This document shows, one piece after another, positions 1 to 5,822 of a DNA stretch of 7,863 nt. Within the stretch, counting starts at the first letter, position 1. Every line of letters starts with the position of its first letter. A program made the position numbers and the translations under genes. Below the pieces are notes generated by a model. That model did not search any database. It was not told the DNA's origin and worked only from the letters and a program-made list of their open reading frames with translations. This DNA is from Spirochaetaceae bacterium (GTDB lineage Bacteria > Spirochaetota > Spirochaetia > Treponematales > Treponemataceae): NCBI GenBank assembly GCA_031285525.1, contig JAITWB010000263.1, positions 1 to 7,863 of the forward strand, given 5' to 3'.

Positions 1-42
1 TTAAATGTTCACACTATTTTTTCGACATTTTTGATATTTTAG

Positions 43-71
43 TTGACAATTCTGTAAAAAAATTGTATCAT
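43..71 (+). promoter_or_regulatory. Sigma70-type promoter of candidate small RNA
   Basis: A perfect -35 TTGACA (43-48), a 17-nt spacer and a -10 TATCAT (66-71, 5 of 6 consensus bases) point rightwards. Bases 1-42 are very AT-rich, as expected of an UP element. Transcription would start near 77-79. No convincing ORF follows; a structured region with an intrinsic terminator does. Seen directly; activity is inferred. Confidence 0.7.
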
Positions 72-77
72 TTTAGT

Positions 78-220
78 GGATGAAAGCCTTATAGGGCGAT
101 AAGGCAAAAAAGAAAGCCCGTCGTGATGAAGTCCACGTAGAGTGCGTAGGACGTAAAAATAAAGAAAACTCAACTTGATGAGGGCTGTCCAAGAAGTAAT
201 TCCGGACAGTCCTTTTTATT
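78..220 (+). ncRNA. Candidate structured small RNA, about 140 nt
   Basis: Unidentified RNA inferred from a promoter (43-71), a terminator (182-220) and the absence of a credible ORF between them. A perfect 7-bp hairpin is formed by 86-92 and 99-105 with loop AGGGCG; loop bases GGGC (94-97) can pair with GCCC at 116-119, giving an H-type pseudoknot. GTCCACG (131-137) can pair with CGT-A-GGAC (145-152) with one bulged A; the same GTCCAC could instead pair with GTGGAT (76-81) if the transcript begins at or before 76. An A-rich single-stranded stretch (152-171) precedes the terminator stem. The next gene on the right is convergent, so this is not a leader of a downstream gene. I see no SRP, tmRNA, RNase P or familiar riboswitch core. 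A trans-acting sRNA is the simplest reading; function unknown. Confidence 0.5.
182..220 (+). terminator. Rho-independent terminator
   Basis: A 9-bp stem pairs GGGCTGTCC (182-190) with GGACAGTCC (204-212), one pair being G-U, around a 13-nt loop. TTTTTATTT follows directly (213-221). The orientation suits the + strand small RNA. On the - strand a T-rich tail also occurs some way past the stem, so it may help stop the convergent PHP operon, whose last stop codon is 20 nt away. Confidence 0.8.
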
Positions 221-239
221 TCAGATACGAGAACTAGGA

Positions 240-995
240 TTAGAATGAAGGGCGTTTTGAGAGAGCGGACTTCACCGTCTCCATACACACCGTAACACCG
301 TCATCCTCGTACAGAGGAAGCTCCCCGATATCCAACGCAAAGGGCCTCCGGGCAATATGCTCGATATAATGGGCATCCGAGGACGTGGTCAGGGGATACC
401 CCCGGGTATCAACGTAACTACTGTCCCGAAGGGCAGGATCAGAAGGGGGCATCCGTACCACCTCCAGAGCCGTCCATGGTCCGTCGGGGATAAAGCCCAA
501 CTGACTTGTCAGGGAAAAAGCAGCCCTATCCACATGGGCAGGAATGATAATCCCTCCCAACGAAATCACCCATGCTGCCAGCTCATCAAGTGAACGGTCT
601 ACCGAAGTGACCAGATATTTCTCCACTTCCCCGAGGATATTCTCTTCTGCGTCAACATAGACCTGATCCCCCATCTTCTCCGGAATATTCCATATCGAGG
701 GCATAAGTCTGTAGATTTGTTCGCTAAAGGAAAGCGCCGTTTCCAGCTGGGAAAAGAGACAAAGGACGTGAACTTCTTCGGTGGTCTGAGCCTCCATACC
801 GTAGAGCGGGGCAATACCCCTCTCCCGGCAGGCTTCCCCAAAGGCGGGACAATTCAAGGCTGAATTATGGTCGGTCAGTGCGGCGAGCTGAACGCCCCTA
901 CTTTTAAGGTGGTCAGCTATAACCGTAGGCGACATAGAAAGATCCCCGCAGGGAGAGAGACAAGAATGCAGATGAAGGTCGGCTGTGAGTATCAA
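240..995 (-). CDS. PHP-domain metal-dependent phosphoesterase
   Basis: A 251-residue protein of the PHP superfamily, whose members hydrolyse phosphoesters with a di- or trinuclear metal centre; its substrate is unknown. The ligand set is nearly complete: HLH at 8-10, DH at 42-43 (LTDHN), E68 in GMEA, H76 in EVHVL, H154 in PAHVD, and D207/H209 in SSDAHY. No other domain, signal peptide or membrane segment is seen, so it is cytoplasmic and is not a DNA polymerase PHP. The start is TTG, supported by AAGGAGGT ten bases upstream; there is no in-frame ATG near the conserved N-terminus. It is the last gene of the operon, 37 bp after the DRTGG-like gene. PHP proteins with such neighbours are often found with [FeFe]-hydrogenase genes in anaerobes (family knowledge); a specific role in hydrogenase control is inference. 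Confidence 0.9.
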   Translation of the reverse strand: MILTADLHLHSCLSPCGDLSMSPTVIADHLKSRGVQLAALTDHNSALNCPAFGEACRERGIAPLYGMEAQTTEEVHVLCLFSQLETALSFSEQIYRLMPSIWNIPEKMGDQVYVDAEENILGEVEKYLVTSVDRSLDELAAWVISLGGIIIPAHVDRAAFSLTSQLGFIPDGPWTALEVVRMPPSDPALRDSSYVDTRGYPLTTSSDAHYIEHIARRPFALDIGELPLYEDDGVTVCMETVKSALSKRPSF

Positions 996-1005
996 GAGAG
1001 CAAAT

Positions 1006-1013
1006 ACCTCCTT
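1006..1013 (-). promoter_or_regulatory. Ribosome binding site fixing a TTG start
   Basis: AAGGAGGT on the - strand lies 10 nt before the TTG at 995-993 of the PHP gene. The nearer TTG in this interval runs straight into a stop, so this strong site decides the unusual start codon. Confidence 0.8.
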
Positions 1014-1032
1014 CTACGACAGAACGGAACTG

Positions 1033-1374
1033 TTACGCTTCCTTACCTGTAAAAAGTCGGTAGAGTTTTCCTGAAACCACGAACTGACTCTCCTTTGACA
1101 GGAAAATCCCGATATTCTCGCCCCGGGCGGCTTCTATCATATCATCCGGCACCGGACGGTTATTGCAGATAATCACCGCACCCATATCCTTGAGGGTTGC
1201 CACCGCAAGGGTATTCTTGTGCGCCTGAATCGTAATAAGCACAGACTCATCGGGAGCGTTCCCCATCACATCACTAAGCAGGTCCGAAGTATACGCCTCG
1301 GTCACTTCACGGTCGGCATACTCCCCCTGAACAACAGTAAGTGACAGCAGTTCCGGCAGTTCGCTTATATTCAT
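1033..1374 (-). CDS. Small DRTGG-like regulatory protein
   Basis: A 113-residue single-domain protein resembling the DRTGG family, a ligand- or protein-binding fold also found next to CBS domains and in phosphotransacetylase-like proteins. Visible pieces are the N-terminal MNISEL, the V-E-AYTSDLLSDVMG stretch (about 26-38), a buried VLITIQAH strand (45-52), TLKDMGAVIICNN (60-72) with PVPDDMI after it, and a C-terminal FVVSGKLYRLF (98-108). The Asp-Arg-Thr-Gly-Gly motif itself is not present, as in many short members, and there are no catalytic residues to point to. GGAGG stands about 7 nt before the ATG. It follows the CBS/ATPase gene by 24 bp and is followed by the PHP gene, an order recurrent in hydrogenase-linked clusters of anaerobes. 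The family call is by sequence pattern; biochemical function is unknown. Confidence 0.75.
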   Translation of the reverse strand: MNISELPELLSLTVVQGEYADREVTEAYTSDLLSDVMGNAPDESVLITIQAHKNTLAVATLKDMGAVIICNNRPVPDDMIEAARGENIGIFLSKESQFVVSGKLYRLFTGKEA

Positions 1375-1398
1375 TGGTTTTCCTCCATTGCTGTTCCG

Positions 1399-2340
1399 TT
1401 ATACAGCCTGTTCTCCCAAAGAAAAGGAAACGCGCACGGTTGTCCCCTTCCCTTGTTCAGACTGAATATCAAAGGCATCAGACACCCGCCGGGTATTGGG
1501 AAGCCCCATTCCGGCGCCAAAGCCGAGGGCGCGAACCCTGTCGGTGGCAGTGGAAAAGCCCTCCTGCAGCGCCTTTTCGAGATCCGGAATCCCCGGTCCC
1601 CTGTCGGCAGCCTCGATAACCAGCATATCCGGCGAAAGGGTATACCGCATAACCCCGCCTTCGGAGTGAACCACCTGATTAATCTCCAACTCGTAACTGG
1701 CTATCCCGATACGGCGGACAACGGCAGGATTAATACCCATCGATTTCAGCACTTTTTTAAGCTCCGTAGAAGCCCGTCCGGCGATCTCGAAATTAAAGGA
1801 CTCCGTCTCAAAGGCTAACTGTTTGCCCAGCGGTTCAGATTGAACCTCCGGCTGAGGAGCCGCCTCGATCTGGTGAGCCTTCTGCTCCAGCCGCTCCACT
1901 TCCTTATTCATCGCCACAAGAAGCGCCGAAATAACATCCGAAGAGGTCACTATACCGATGAGTTCATTCTCTTTATTGAGTACCGGAAACCGCCCGAAGT
2001 TGTATTTGTTAAAACAGGAAACACAAAAAGAAACAGGCATACTTTCCTGAAGCACGATAACATTCCGGGTCATATGCTGTTCGGCGGGTTCTTCTATCCA
2101 TCCCCCATCCAGCGCATTAACGATGTCATCCATGGACACAATACCTGCGAGCTGCCTGTTTTCCACAATCGGAATACCGGTAATATAATGCTCCCTCATA
2201 AGCCGCTGTATATCCCGCATCGTCGTCTGGGGAGAAACAGTGAGAATATCGGAAGTCATCACATCCTTCACCTTGAGCTTAAACAGCAGTTCAATAACCG
2301 CATCCGGTGAAGAATCGGTATTCAAAGGTATGGTCATCAT
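1399..2340 (-). CDS. CBS-pair + anti-sigma-type HATPase protein
   Basis: A 313-residue cytoplasmic regulator. Residues about 22-142 form two CBS repeats (VKDVMTSDILTVSP..., then EQHMTRNVIVLQES...), a Bateman module that usually binds adenine nucleotides. A charged linker (143-170) leads to a GHKL ATPase domain (about 178-308) of the SpoIIAB/RsbW anti-sigma kind: N box ELEIN (217-221), G1 DRGPGI (246-251), G2 GFGAGMGLPNTRR (273-285), G3 GKGTT (297-301). No histidine-kinase dimerisation domain is present, so it should act as a Ser/Thr-type kinase or nucleotide-dependent partner-switching protein; the partner is not in the window. The ATG overlaps the stop of the PilZ gene by 4 bp (ATGA) and has no clear Shine-Dalgarno, so translation is probably coupled. 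A second Met follows at once and could be the true start. Confidence 0.9.
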   Translation of the reverse strand: MMTIPLNTDSSPDAVIELLFKLKVKDVMTSDILTVSPQTTMRDIQRLMREHYITGIPIVENRQLAGIVSMDDIVNALDGGWIEEPAEQHMTRNVIVLQESMPVSFCVSCFNKYNFGRFPVLNKENELIGIVTSSDVISALLVAMNKEVERLEQKAHQIEAAPQPEVQSEPLGKQLAFETESFNFEIAGRASTELKKVLKSMGINPAVVRRIGIASYELEINQVVHSEGGVMRYTLSPDMLVIEAADRGPGIPDLEKALQEGFSTATDRVRALGFGAGMGLPNTRRVSDAFDIQSEQGKGTTVRVSFSLGEQAV

Positions 2341-3116
2341 TTTATTGCATCCACAATGCTCTGGAGGTAGTTACGGATATAGGTCTGAATCTTTGACTTG
2401 GTAATCGGCTCCATCTCTTTCGTAAAGAGCATCACATAGACCTTATGCCCCTCAATCTCCTTAACCCCGTATACAACGGCATTACAGCGGATAAGGGTTC
2501 CCCTCAAAGTCAGCTGAATATCCCGGATTATCGTATTCTGGGAAGGGAGATAATCGACCTCCTCCTTAAAAAAGGAAGAAAACCCCACAGAACTGATGTC
2601 CCGGAGCTTCATCTGCCTGCGAATACCGGATTCCATAAAGTTAATGGATGCCATAGTATCGTTTTCACAGTTCACCCGGACATATTTCCTCAAGCCCTTG
2701 GCCTTCTTTTCTTCAAGAACCGCAGTTATCTGCTTCAAACTCTCTTCGACACCCTTTCTAATACTGATGACCCCGCATTGTACGCCGAAATCGGTATAAT
2801 ACTTCTTCACCGCCGGATCACCGTTGTTGGTAATCACCCCGAAGAGGGTCGATTTAAGGGAATTATCGGAAAAACAGGAACGGACATACTCCTTCCAGGC
2901 ATCCGGAGAAAGAATCGTGTCGATATTGATGAACAGGATTGAATCCTGATTCGCTCTCAGAACCGCCCGCGCTTTTTCATGATCCGAGAGGACATACACC
3001 TCATATTCATGTATTGAAAGCTGGGGAAGCATATTCTCCAGAACCGCTGATTGGGGGTACAAAAAAAATATCTTTCGCCCAGAAATTTCGTATTTCGCCT
3101 TGTCCATATCCACCAT
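2337..3116 (-). CDS. Receiver-like + PilZ c-di-GMP-binding protein
   Basis: A 259-residue protein, first gene of the four-gene operon. The C-terminal half (about 141-235) is a PilZ domain with both c-di-GMP signatures intact: RKYVR (143-147, RxxxR) and DISSVG (173-178, DxSxxG), so it should bind the second messenger. The N-terminal half (about 14-137) has alternating strands and helices like a response-regulator receiver (KIFFLYPQ, YEVYVLSD, SILFINIDTI, TLFGVITNN), but I see no convincing acidic pocket with phospho-acceptor Asp and Lys, so it is probably a degenerate receiver. No membrane segment. The longest start is ATG 3116; ATG 3107 (MDKAKYEIS) is attractive because TATAAT lies at 3120-3115, 7 nt before it, and would overlap the longer start. 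Downstream genes are tightly packed, implying that c-di-GMP feeds into the CBS/ATPase module. Confidence 0.88.
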   Translation of the reverse strand: MVDMDKAKYEISGRKIFFLYPQSAVLENMLPQLSIHEYEVYVLSDHEKARAVLRANQDSILFINIDTILSPDAWKEYVRSCFSDNSLKSTLFGVITNNGDPAVKKYYTDFGVQCGVISIRKGVEESLKQITAVLEEKKAKGLRKYVRVNCENDTMASINFMESGIRRQMKLRDISSVGFSSFFKEEVDYLPSQNTIIRDIQLTLRGTLIRCNAVVYGVKEIEGHKVYVMLFTKEMEPITKSKIQTYIRNYLQSIVDAIK

Positions 3117-3120
3117 TATA
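3115..3120 (-). promoter_or_regulatory. Possible -10 box of the PilZ operon, leaderless
   Basis: The - strand reads TATAATGGTGGATATGG: a consensus TATAAT followed after 7 nt by an ATG (3107-3105). Transcription from it would begin at or next to this ATG. No good -35 hexamer lies 16-18 nt upstream, so the call rests on the -10 and the lack of a properly spaced Shine-Dalgarno. GGTGG is only 2 nt from the ATG. Confidence 0.4.
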
Positions 3121-3183
3121 CTACCATTATGTAGGTAAAGTACAGTATCTAAAAGAGAGCTTCCCCCTTCATCCCTTTTGGGC

Positions 3184-3189
3184 TATACT
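3184..3189 (+). promoter_or_regulatory. Possible -10 box of ettA, leaderless
   Basis: TATACT (5 of 6 consensus bases) ends 6 nt before the ettA ATG at 3196, so a transcript would start at or just before the start codon. The upstream stretch is pyrimidine-rich and holds no Shine-Dalgarno. The -35 region (about 3160-3167, TTCCCC) is poor, so the promoter assignment is tentative. Confidence 0.4.
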
Positions 3190-3195
3190 CAAATC

Positions 3196-4932
3196 ATGGC
3201 AACAACTACGGACGATAAAAAGGTTATTTATTCAATGTATCGGGTCTCACGGAGTCACGGTACAAAACAGGTGCTGAAAGATATCAGCCTGTCATATTTT
3301 TACGGCGCCAAAATAGGCGTCATCGGTCTCAACGGCTCAGGAAAATCGAGTCTCCTCAAGATCCTTGCCGGTCTGGACACGGATTTTACCGGAGAAACCT
3401 CCTGCGCTCCCGGTTACACCATCGGCTATCTCGAACAGGAACCGGCATTGACCCCGGGAAAAACTGTCCGTGAGACGGTCAGCGAAGGGGTGCAGGAAGT
3501 TATCGACCTTTTGGCTGAATTCGACGAAGTAAACGAAGCCTTCGGCGATCCCGATGCGGATATGGACAAACTCATGGAAAAGCAGGGCCGCATCCAGGAG
3601 AAACTCGACGAGATGGATGCTTGGAACCTCGATTCCCGGCTGGAGCTGGCGATGGACGCCCTCCGCTGCCCTCCCCCGGAGCAAGTGGTGGACGTACTCT
3701 CCGGCGGTGAGCGAAGACGGGTTGCTCTGTGCAGGCTGCTCCTGAAAAAGCCGGACATTCTCCTCTTGGACGAACCCACCAACCACCTCGATGCGGAGAC
3801 CATCTCTTGGCTCGAACGGCACCTCCAGCAATACGAAGGGACGATTATTGCGATCACCCACGACCGCTATTTCCTCGACAACGTTGCCCAGTGGATTCTG
3901 GAACTCGACCGGGGAGAAGGCATACCCTATAAGGGCAATTATTCAGGCTGGCTCAGCCAGAAGAAGGATCGCCTTGAAAAAGAAGAAAAGGGCGAGTCGG
4001 AGCGAAAAAAGACCCTGGAGCGGGAGCTTGAATGGATCAGCATGAACGCTCAAGGAAGGCACGCCAAGAGCAAGGACCGCATAAAGCGCTACGAACAGCT
4101 CCTTTCCGACTCCGGCAGAGAAAAGCTCAAAGACACCAAGATCACCATCCCTGCAGGCCCCCGGCTCGGCAACGTGGTTATCGAAGCGGCAGGACTCACC
4201 AAGGGCTTTGGAGAGCGGCTGCTTTTTGAAAACCTCGACTTCACCATTCCCCCGGGAGCGGTGGTGGGCATCATCGGTCCCAACGGCGCAGGAAAAACAA
4301 CTCTCTTCAAGCTGATTATCGATGCCGCAGGCAAGTCAGGGGGCGAAAAACCCGACTCTGGCAGTCTCAAGCTCGGTGAAACAGTGAAGATCGCCTATGC
4401 GGATCAGATGCGGAGCCTGCTTGCTGACGACAAAACCGTCTGGGAACAGCTCTCCGGCGGACTGGACATGATAAAACTCGGCGCAGTAGACGCTTCGGGA
4501 CGGCCCCTCAACGGCGCAATACGGGAAGTCAACTCACGGGCATATTGTTCTTGGTTCAACTTTTCCGGCGCCGACCAGTCCCGCAAGGTCGGAGTCCTCT
4601 CCGGCGGGGAGCGGAACAGGCTCAACCTCGCCATGATGGTCAAAGAGGGAGCAAACGTCCTTCTCCTGGACGAACCCACCAACGACCTCGACGTAAACAC
4701 CATGCGGGCCCTTGAAGACGCCCTGGACTCATTCGCCGGATGCGCCCTGGTCATCAGCCACGACAGATGGTTCCTCGACCGCATCTGTACCCACATCCTC
4801 GCCTTTGAAAACAACAGCGAAATCGTATGGTACGACGGCAACTGGTCGGAATACGCTGAATGGCGAACGAAACAGCTCGGCGCAGACGCAGACAGGCCTC
4901 ACAGAACGGTATACAGGAGACTGGAGAGGTAG
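3196..4932 (+). CDS. ettA: EttA-type ABC-F translational throttle ATPase
   Basis: A soluble 578-residue ABC-F protein; EttA binds the ribosomal E site and gates the first peptide bond according to ATP/ADP ratio. ABC domain 1 has Walker A GLNGSGKS (44-51), signature LSGGERRR (168-175), Walker B LLLDEPTNHLD (189-199) and switch His in THDR. The arm insertion (about 95-145) has the EttA pattern. The charged linker (about 245-320, GNYSGWLSQKK... to ITIPAGPRLG) is the P-site tRNA interaction motif. Domain 2 has GPNGAGKTT (361-369), LSGGERNR (468-475), LLLDEPTNDLD (489-499) and SHDR. The C-terminus LGADADRPHRTVYRR is EttA-like. I chose ATG 3196, whose product begins near residue 1 of E. coli EttA (555 aa); the TTG at 3178 adds six unlikely residues. 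Compared with my memory of the E. coli protein, about 12 extra residues lie around 430-442. It is monocistronic and divergent from the PilZ operon. Confidence 0.95.
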   Translation: MATTTDDKKVIYSMYRVSRSHGTKQVLKDISLSYFYGAKIGVIGLNGSGKSSLLKILAGLDTDFTGETSCAPGYTIGYLEQEPALTPGKTVRETVSEGVQEVIDLLAEFDEVNEAFGDPDADMDKLMEKQGRIQEKLDEMDAWNLDSRLELAMDALRCPPPEQVVDVLSGGERRRVALCRLLLKKPDILLLDEPTNHLDAETISWLERHLQQYEGTIIAITHDRYFLDNVAQWILELDRGEGIPYKGNYSGWLSQKKDRLEKEEKGESERKKTLERELEWISMNAQGRHAKSKDRIKRYEQLLSDSGREKLKDTKITIPAGPRLGNVVIEAAGLTKGFGERLLFENLDFTIPPGAVVGIIGPNGAGKTTLFKLIIDAAGKSGGEKPDSGSLKLGETVKIAYADQMRSLLADDKTVWEQLSGGLDMIKLGAVDASGRPLNGAIREVNSRAYCSWFNFSGADQSRKVGVLSGGERNRLNLAMMVKEGANVLLLDEPTNDLDVNTMRALEDALDSFAGCALVISHDRWFLDRICTHILAFENNSEIVWYDGNWSEYAEWRTKQLGADADRPHRTVYRRLER

Positions 4933-4955
4933 AGAAAAGGTAGCAAAGAGAAAAG

Positions 4956-5012
4956 AGCAGGGAGCAAAGGAGGGAGTCTCGTTTGTTCTCTGCTGGGCAG
5001 GTAGTGTTTTTT
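4956..5012 (+). terminator. Possible terminator of ettA
   Basis: A 13-bp stem pairs 4956-4968 (AGCAGGGAGCAAA) with 4982-4994 (TTTGTTCTCTGCT), two pairs being G-U, around a 13-nt loop, starting 23 nt after the ettA stop. The T6 run (5007-5012) lies 12 nt past the stem, farther than in a classic intrinsic terminator, so efficiency is uncertain. Confidence 0.45.
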
Positions 5013-5046
5013 CAATTTTGCAACAGGCTGTTGCAAAATTGAAAAA
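5008..5046. repeat. Perfect 19-bp inverted repeat (39-bp palindrome)
   Basis: Arms 5008-5026 and 5028-5046 are perfect inverted copies around a single G; the core is GCAACAGGCTGTTGC. The stem has T-rich left and A-rich right ends, the reverse of an A-stem-T terminator, so it is not a normal + strand terminator. It lies at the border between ettA and the AT-rich scar. It looks like a dispersed palindromic element or insertion-derived end, but copy number cannot be judged here. Confidence 0.8.
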
Positions 5047-5057
5047 GAGAAGCCTCA

Positions 5058-5489
5058 TCATGTTACCGACCAATGTGCGGGTGAACTTGATGAAAATGCA
5101 GTTGTTCGGAAATTCCGAACAACTCTGAGCAGCAATAAACAAGCAATTCCTTTAATTGTCAGTCCACATCTCGCATTGCCCGATAACGGTTGCAATTGCG
5201 TCTTCCAGACCGTCCGGCGAGTACTTATATTTCGTGATCCTACATTTGCAACATTCACAGAAATTCCAATTATTTCATTGCTGACCTCTCCTGTAGTAAA
5301 ATTTTTAGATAATCCTATTACTGGTGATGATGACAGTTTGATATTCTTTTTATAGGGTAATCTTGCTGTTCGTATCGAAACAAAAATGGCGATTAAGCTT
5401 AGCAATAGCCCAATCACCGATAGGACAGCAGTGTTGTTGGCAATTTTATCATCGAGAGCTGAAAGGATTGCGGCAAACCAACACATCAT
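5058..5489 (-). CDS. Small membrane protein, C-terminus replaced
   Basis: Unrecognised 143-residue ORF starting 3 nt after the mntA stop; GGAGGTG lies 14 nt before the ATG. Residues 22-39 (VLSVIGLLLSLIAIFVSI) form one clear transmembrane helix, followed by basic residues (RTARLPYKK) and a soluble part with strands (NIKLSSS..., EIIGISVNVANVGSRN, about 49-87). This TM-plus-beta layout is common in small hypothetical proteins, where NVG is usually followed by more beta-strands. Here the sequence instead runs into an unlike, Arg/Cys/Leu-rich tail that crosses a palindrome and ends at a TGA. A better-looking protein end is read in another frame at 5152-5238. I infer that a deletion or insertion near 5210-5240 removed the native C-terminus, so the protein may be non-functional. 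Confidence 0.5.
   Translation of the reverse strand: MMCWFAAILSALDDKIANNTAVLSVIGLLLSLIAIFVSIRTARLPYKKNIKLSSSPVIGLSKNFTTGEVSNEIIGISVNVANVGSRNISTRRTVWKTQLQPLSGNARCGLTIKGIACLLLLRVVRNFRTTAFSSSSPAHWSVT
5100..5124. repeat. 25-bp perfect palindrome, TTCGGAA core
   Basis: Twelve-base arms 5100-5111 (AGTTGTTCGGAA) and 5113-5124 (TTCCGAACAACT) flank one A. There is no T-run on either side, so it is not an obvious terminator. It lies 53 bp from the larger palindrome at 5008-5046 and inside the aberrant tail of the membrane-protein ORF, as expected for an inserted REP-like element. Confidence 0.75.
5152..5238 (-). pseudogene. C-terminal tail of an unidentified gene
   Basis: In a frame different from the overlapping membrane-protein ORF, the - strand encodes about 28 residues, ITKYKYSPDG followed by LEDAIATVIGQCEMWTDN and a TAA stop. 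The composition (acidic, amphipathic helix, no rare-residue runs) is far more protein-like than the competing frame. No start codon or upstream continuation exists in this frame; a stop lies a short way upstream. I read it as the 3' remnant of another gene fused to the membrane-protein gene at a junction near 5235. I do not recognise the family. Confidence 0.4.
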
Positions 5490-5492
5490 TTC

Positions 5493-5822
5493 TCATTCTT
5501 CTTCACCTCCAGCGGTATCCCTTTCATACACAACGACACCTATACGATCAATATGCTCCTTTAGTGCAGCGTTTTTTAGTTCGTTATAAGCTGCGACATC
5601 AAAAGAATAAATCAGTGCAAGCTCATCCAGTGCCAGTCTAATGCGCTCGGCATCATGGGAAGTGAGACAGCCGTATAGAGCAATATCTACATCAGAGTAT
5701 TTTTTGTAATTCCCTTTTGCGCGGGAACCAAATACAGTTGCTTTTTCTACTGCCGATTCTGTCGCTAAGACAGACGCAATAAGCATTTTGTCTTTACTGC
5801 TTAACCCTATATCACTATTCAT
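5493..5822 (-). CDS. mntA: MntA-type nucleotidyltransferase antitoxin
   Basis: A 109-residue minimal nucleotidyltransferase. The catalytic GSX10DXD motif is complete: G32-S33 (FGSRAKG), D44 and D46 (SDVDIALYG), with a third acidic residue probably D75 in SFDVAAY. In the studied HepT/MntA pair this enzyme adds AMP to the Tyr of the HepT RX4HXY motif and so blocks its RNase. Length is typical of the family. The ATG overlaps the end of hepT by 8 bp, so the two are co-translated, and GGAG lies about 10 nt upstream. The Glu-rich C-terminus ends 3 nt before a membrane-protein ORF. A non-toxin HI0073-like nucleotidyltransferase role is possible, since function was shown only for some members. Confidence 0.88.
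   Translation of the reverse strand: MNSDIGLSSKDKMLIASVLATESAVEKATVFGSRAKGNYKKYSDVDIALYGCLTSHDAERIRLALDELALIYSFDVAAYNELKNAALKEHIDRIGVVVYERDTAGGEEE

Noticed and set aside
78..220. Known riboswitch or housekeeping RNA (c-di-GMP, 6S, SRP, tmRNA) at the left end
   Set aside because: None of the conserved cores I know can be found, and there is no downstream gene on the same strand.
73..288. 71-codon - strand ORF over the sRNA region
   Set aside because: It overlaps the 3' end of the PHP gene in another frame, has no protein-like pattern, and crosses the terminator.
3337..4841. Several long - strand ORFs (up to 174 codons) opposite ettA
   Set aside because: Antisense shadows of a GC-rich, strongly conserved gene; low-complexity composition and no motifs.
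5060..5128. 22-codon + strand ORF (MLPTNVRVNL...)
   Set aside because: No ribosome binding site, and a third of it is the palindrome at 5100-5124; likely a chance frame in repeat DNA.
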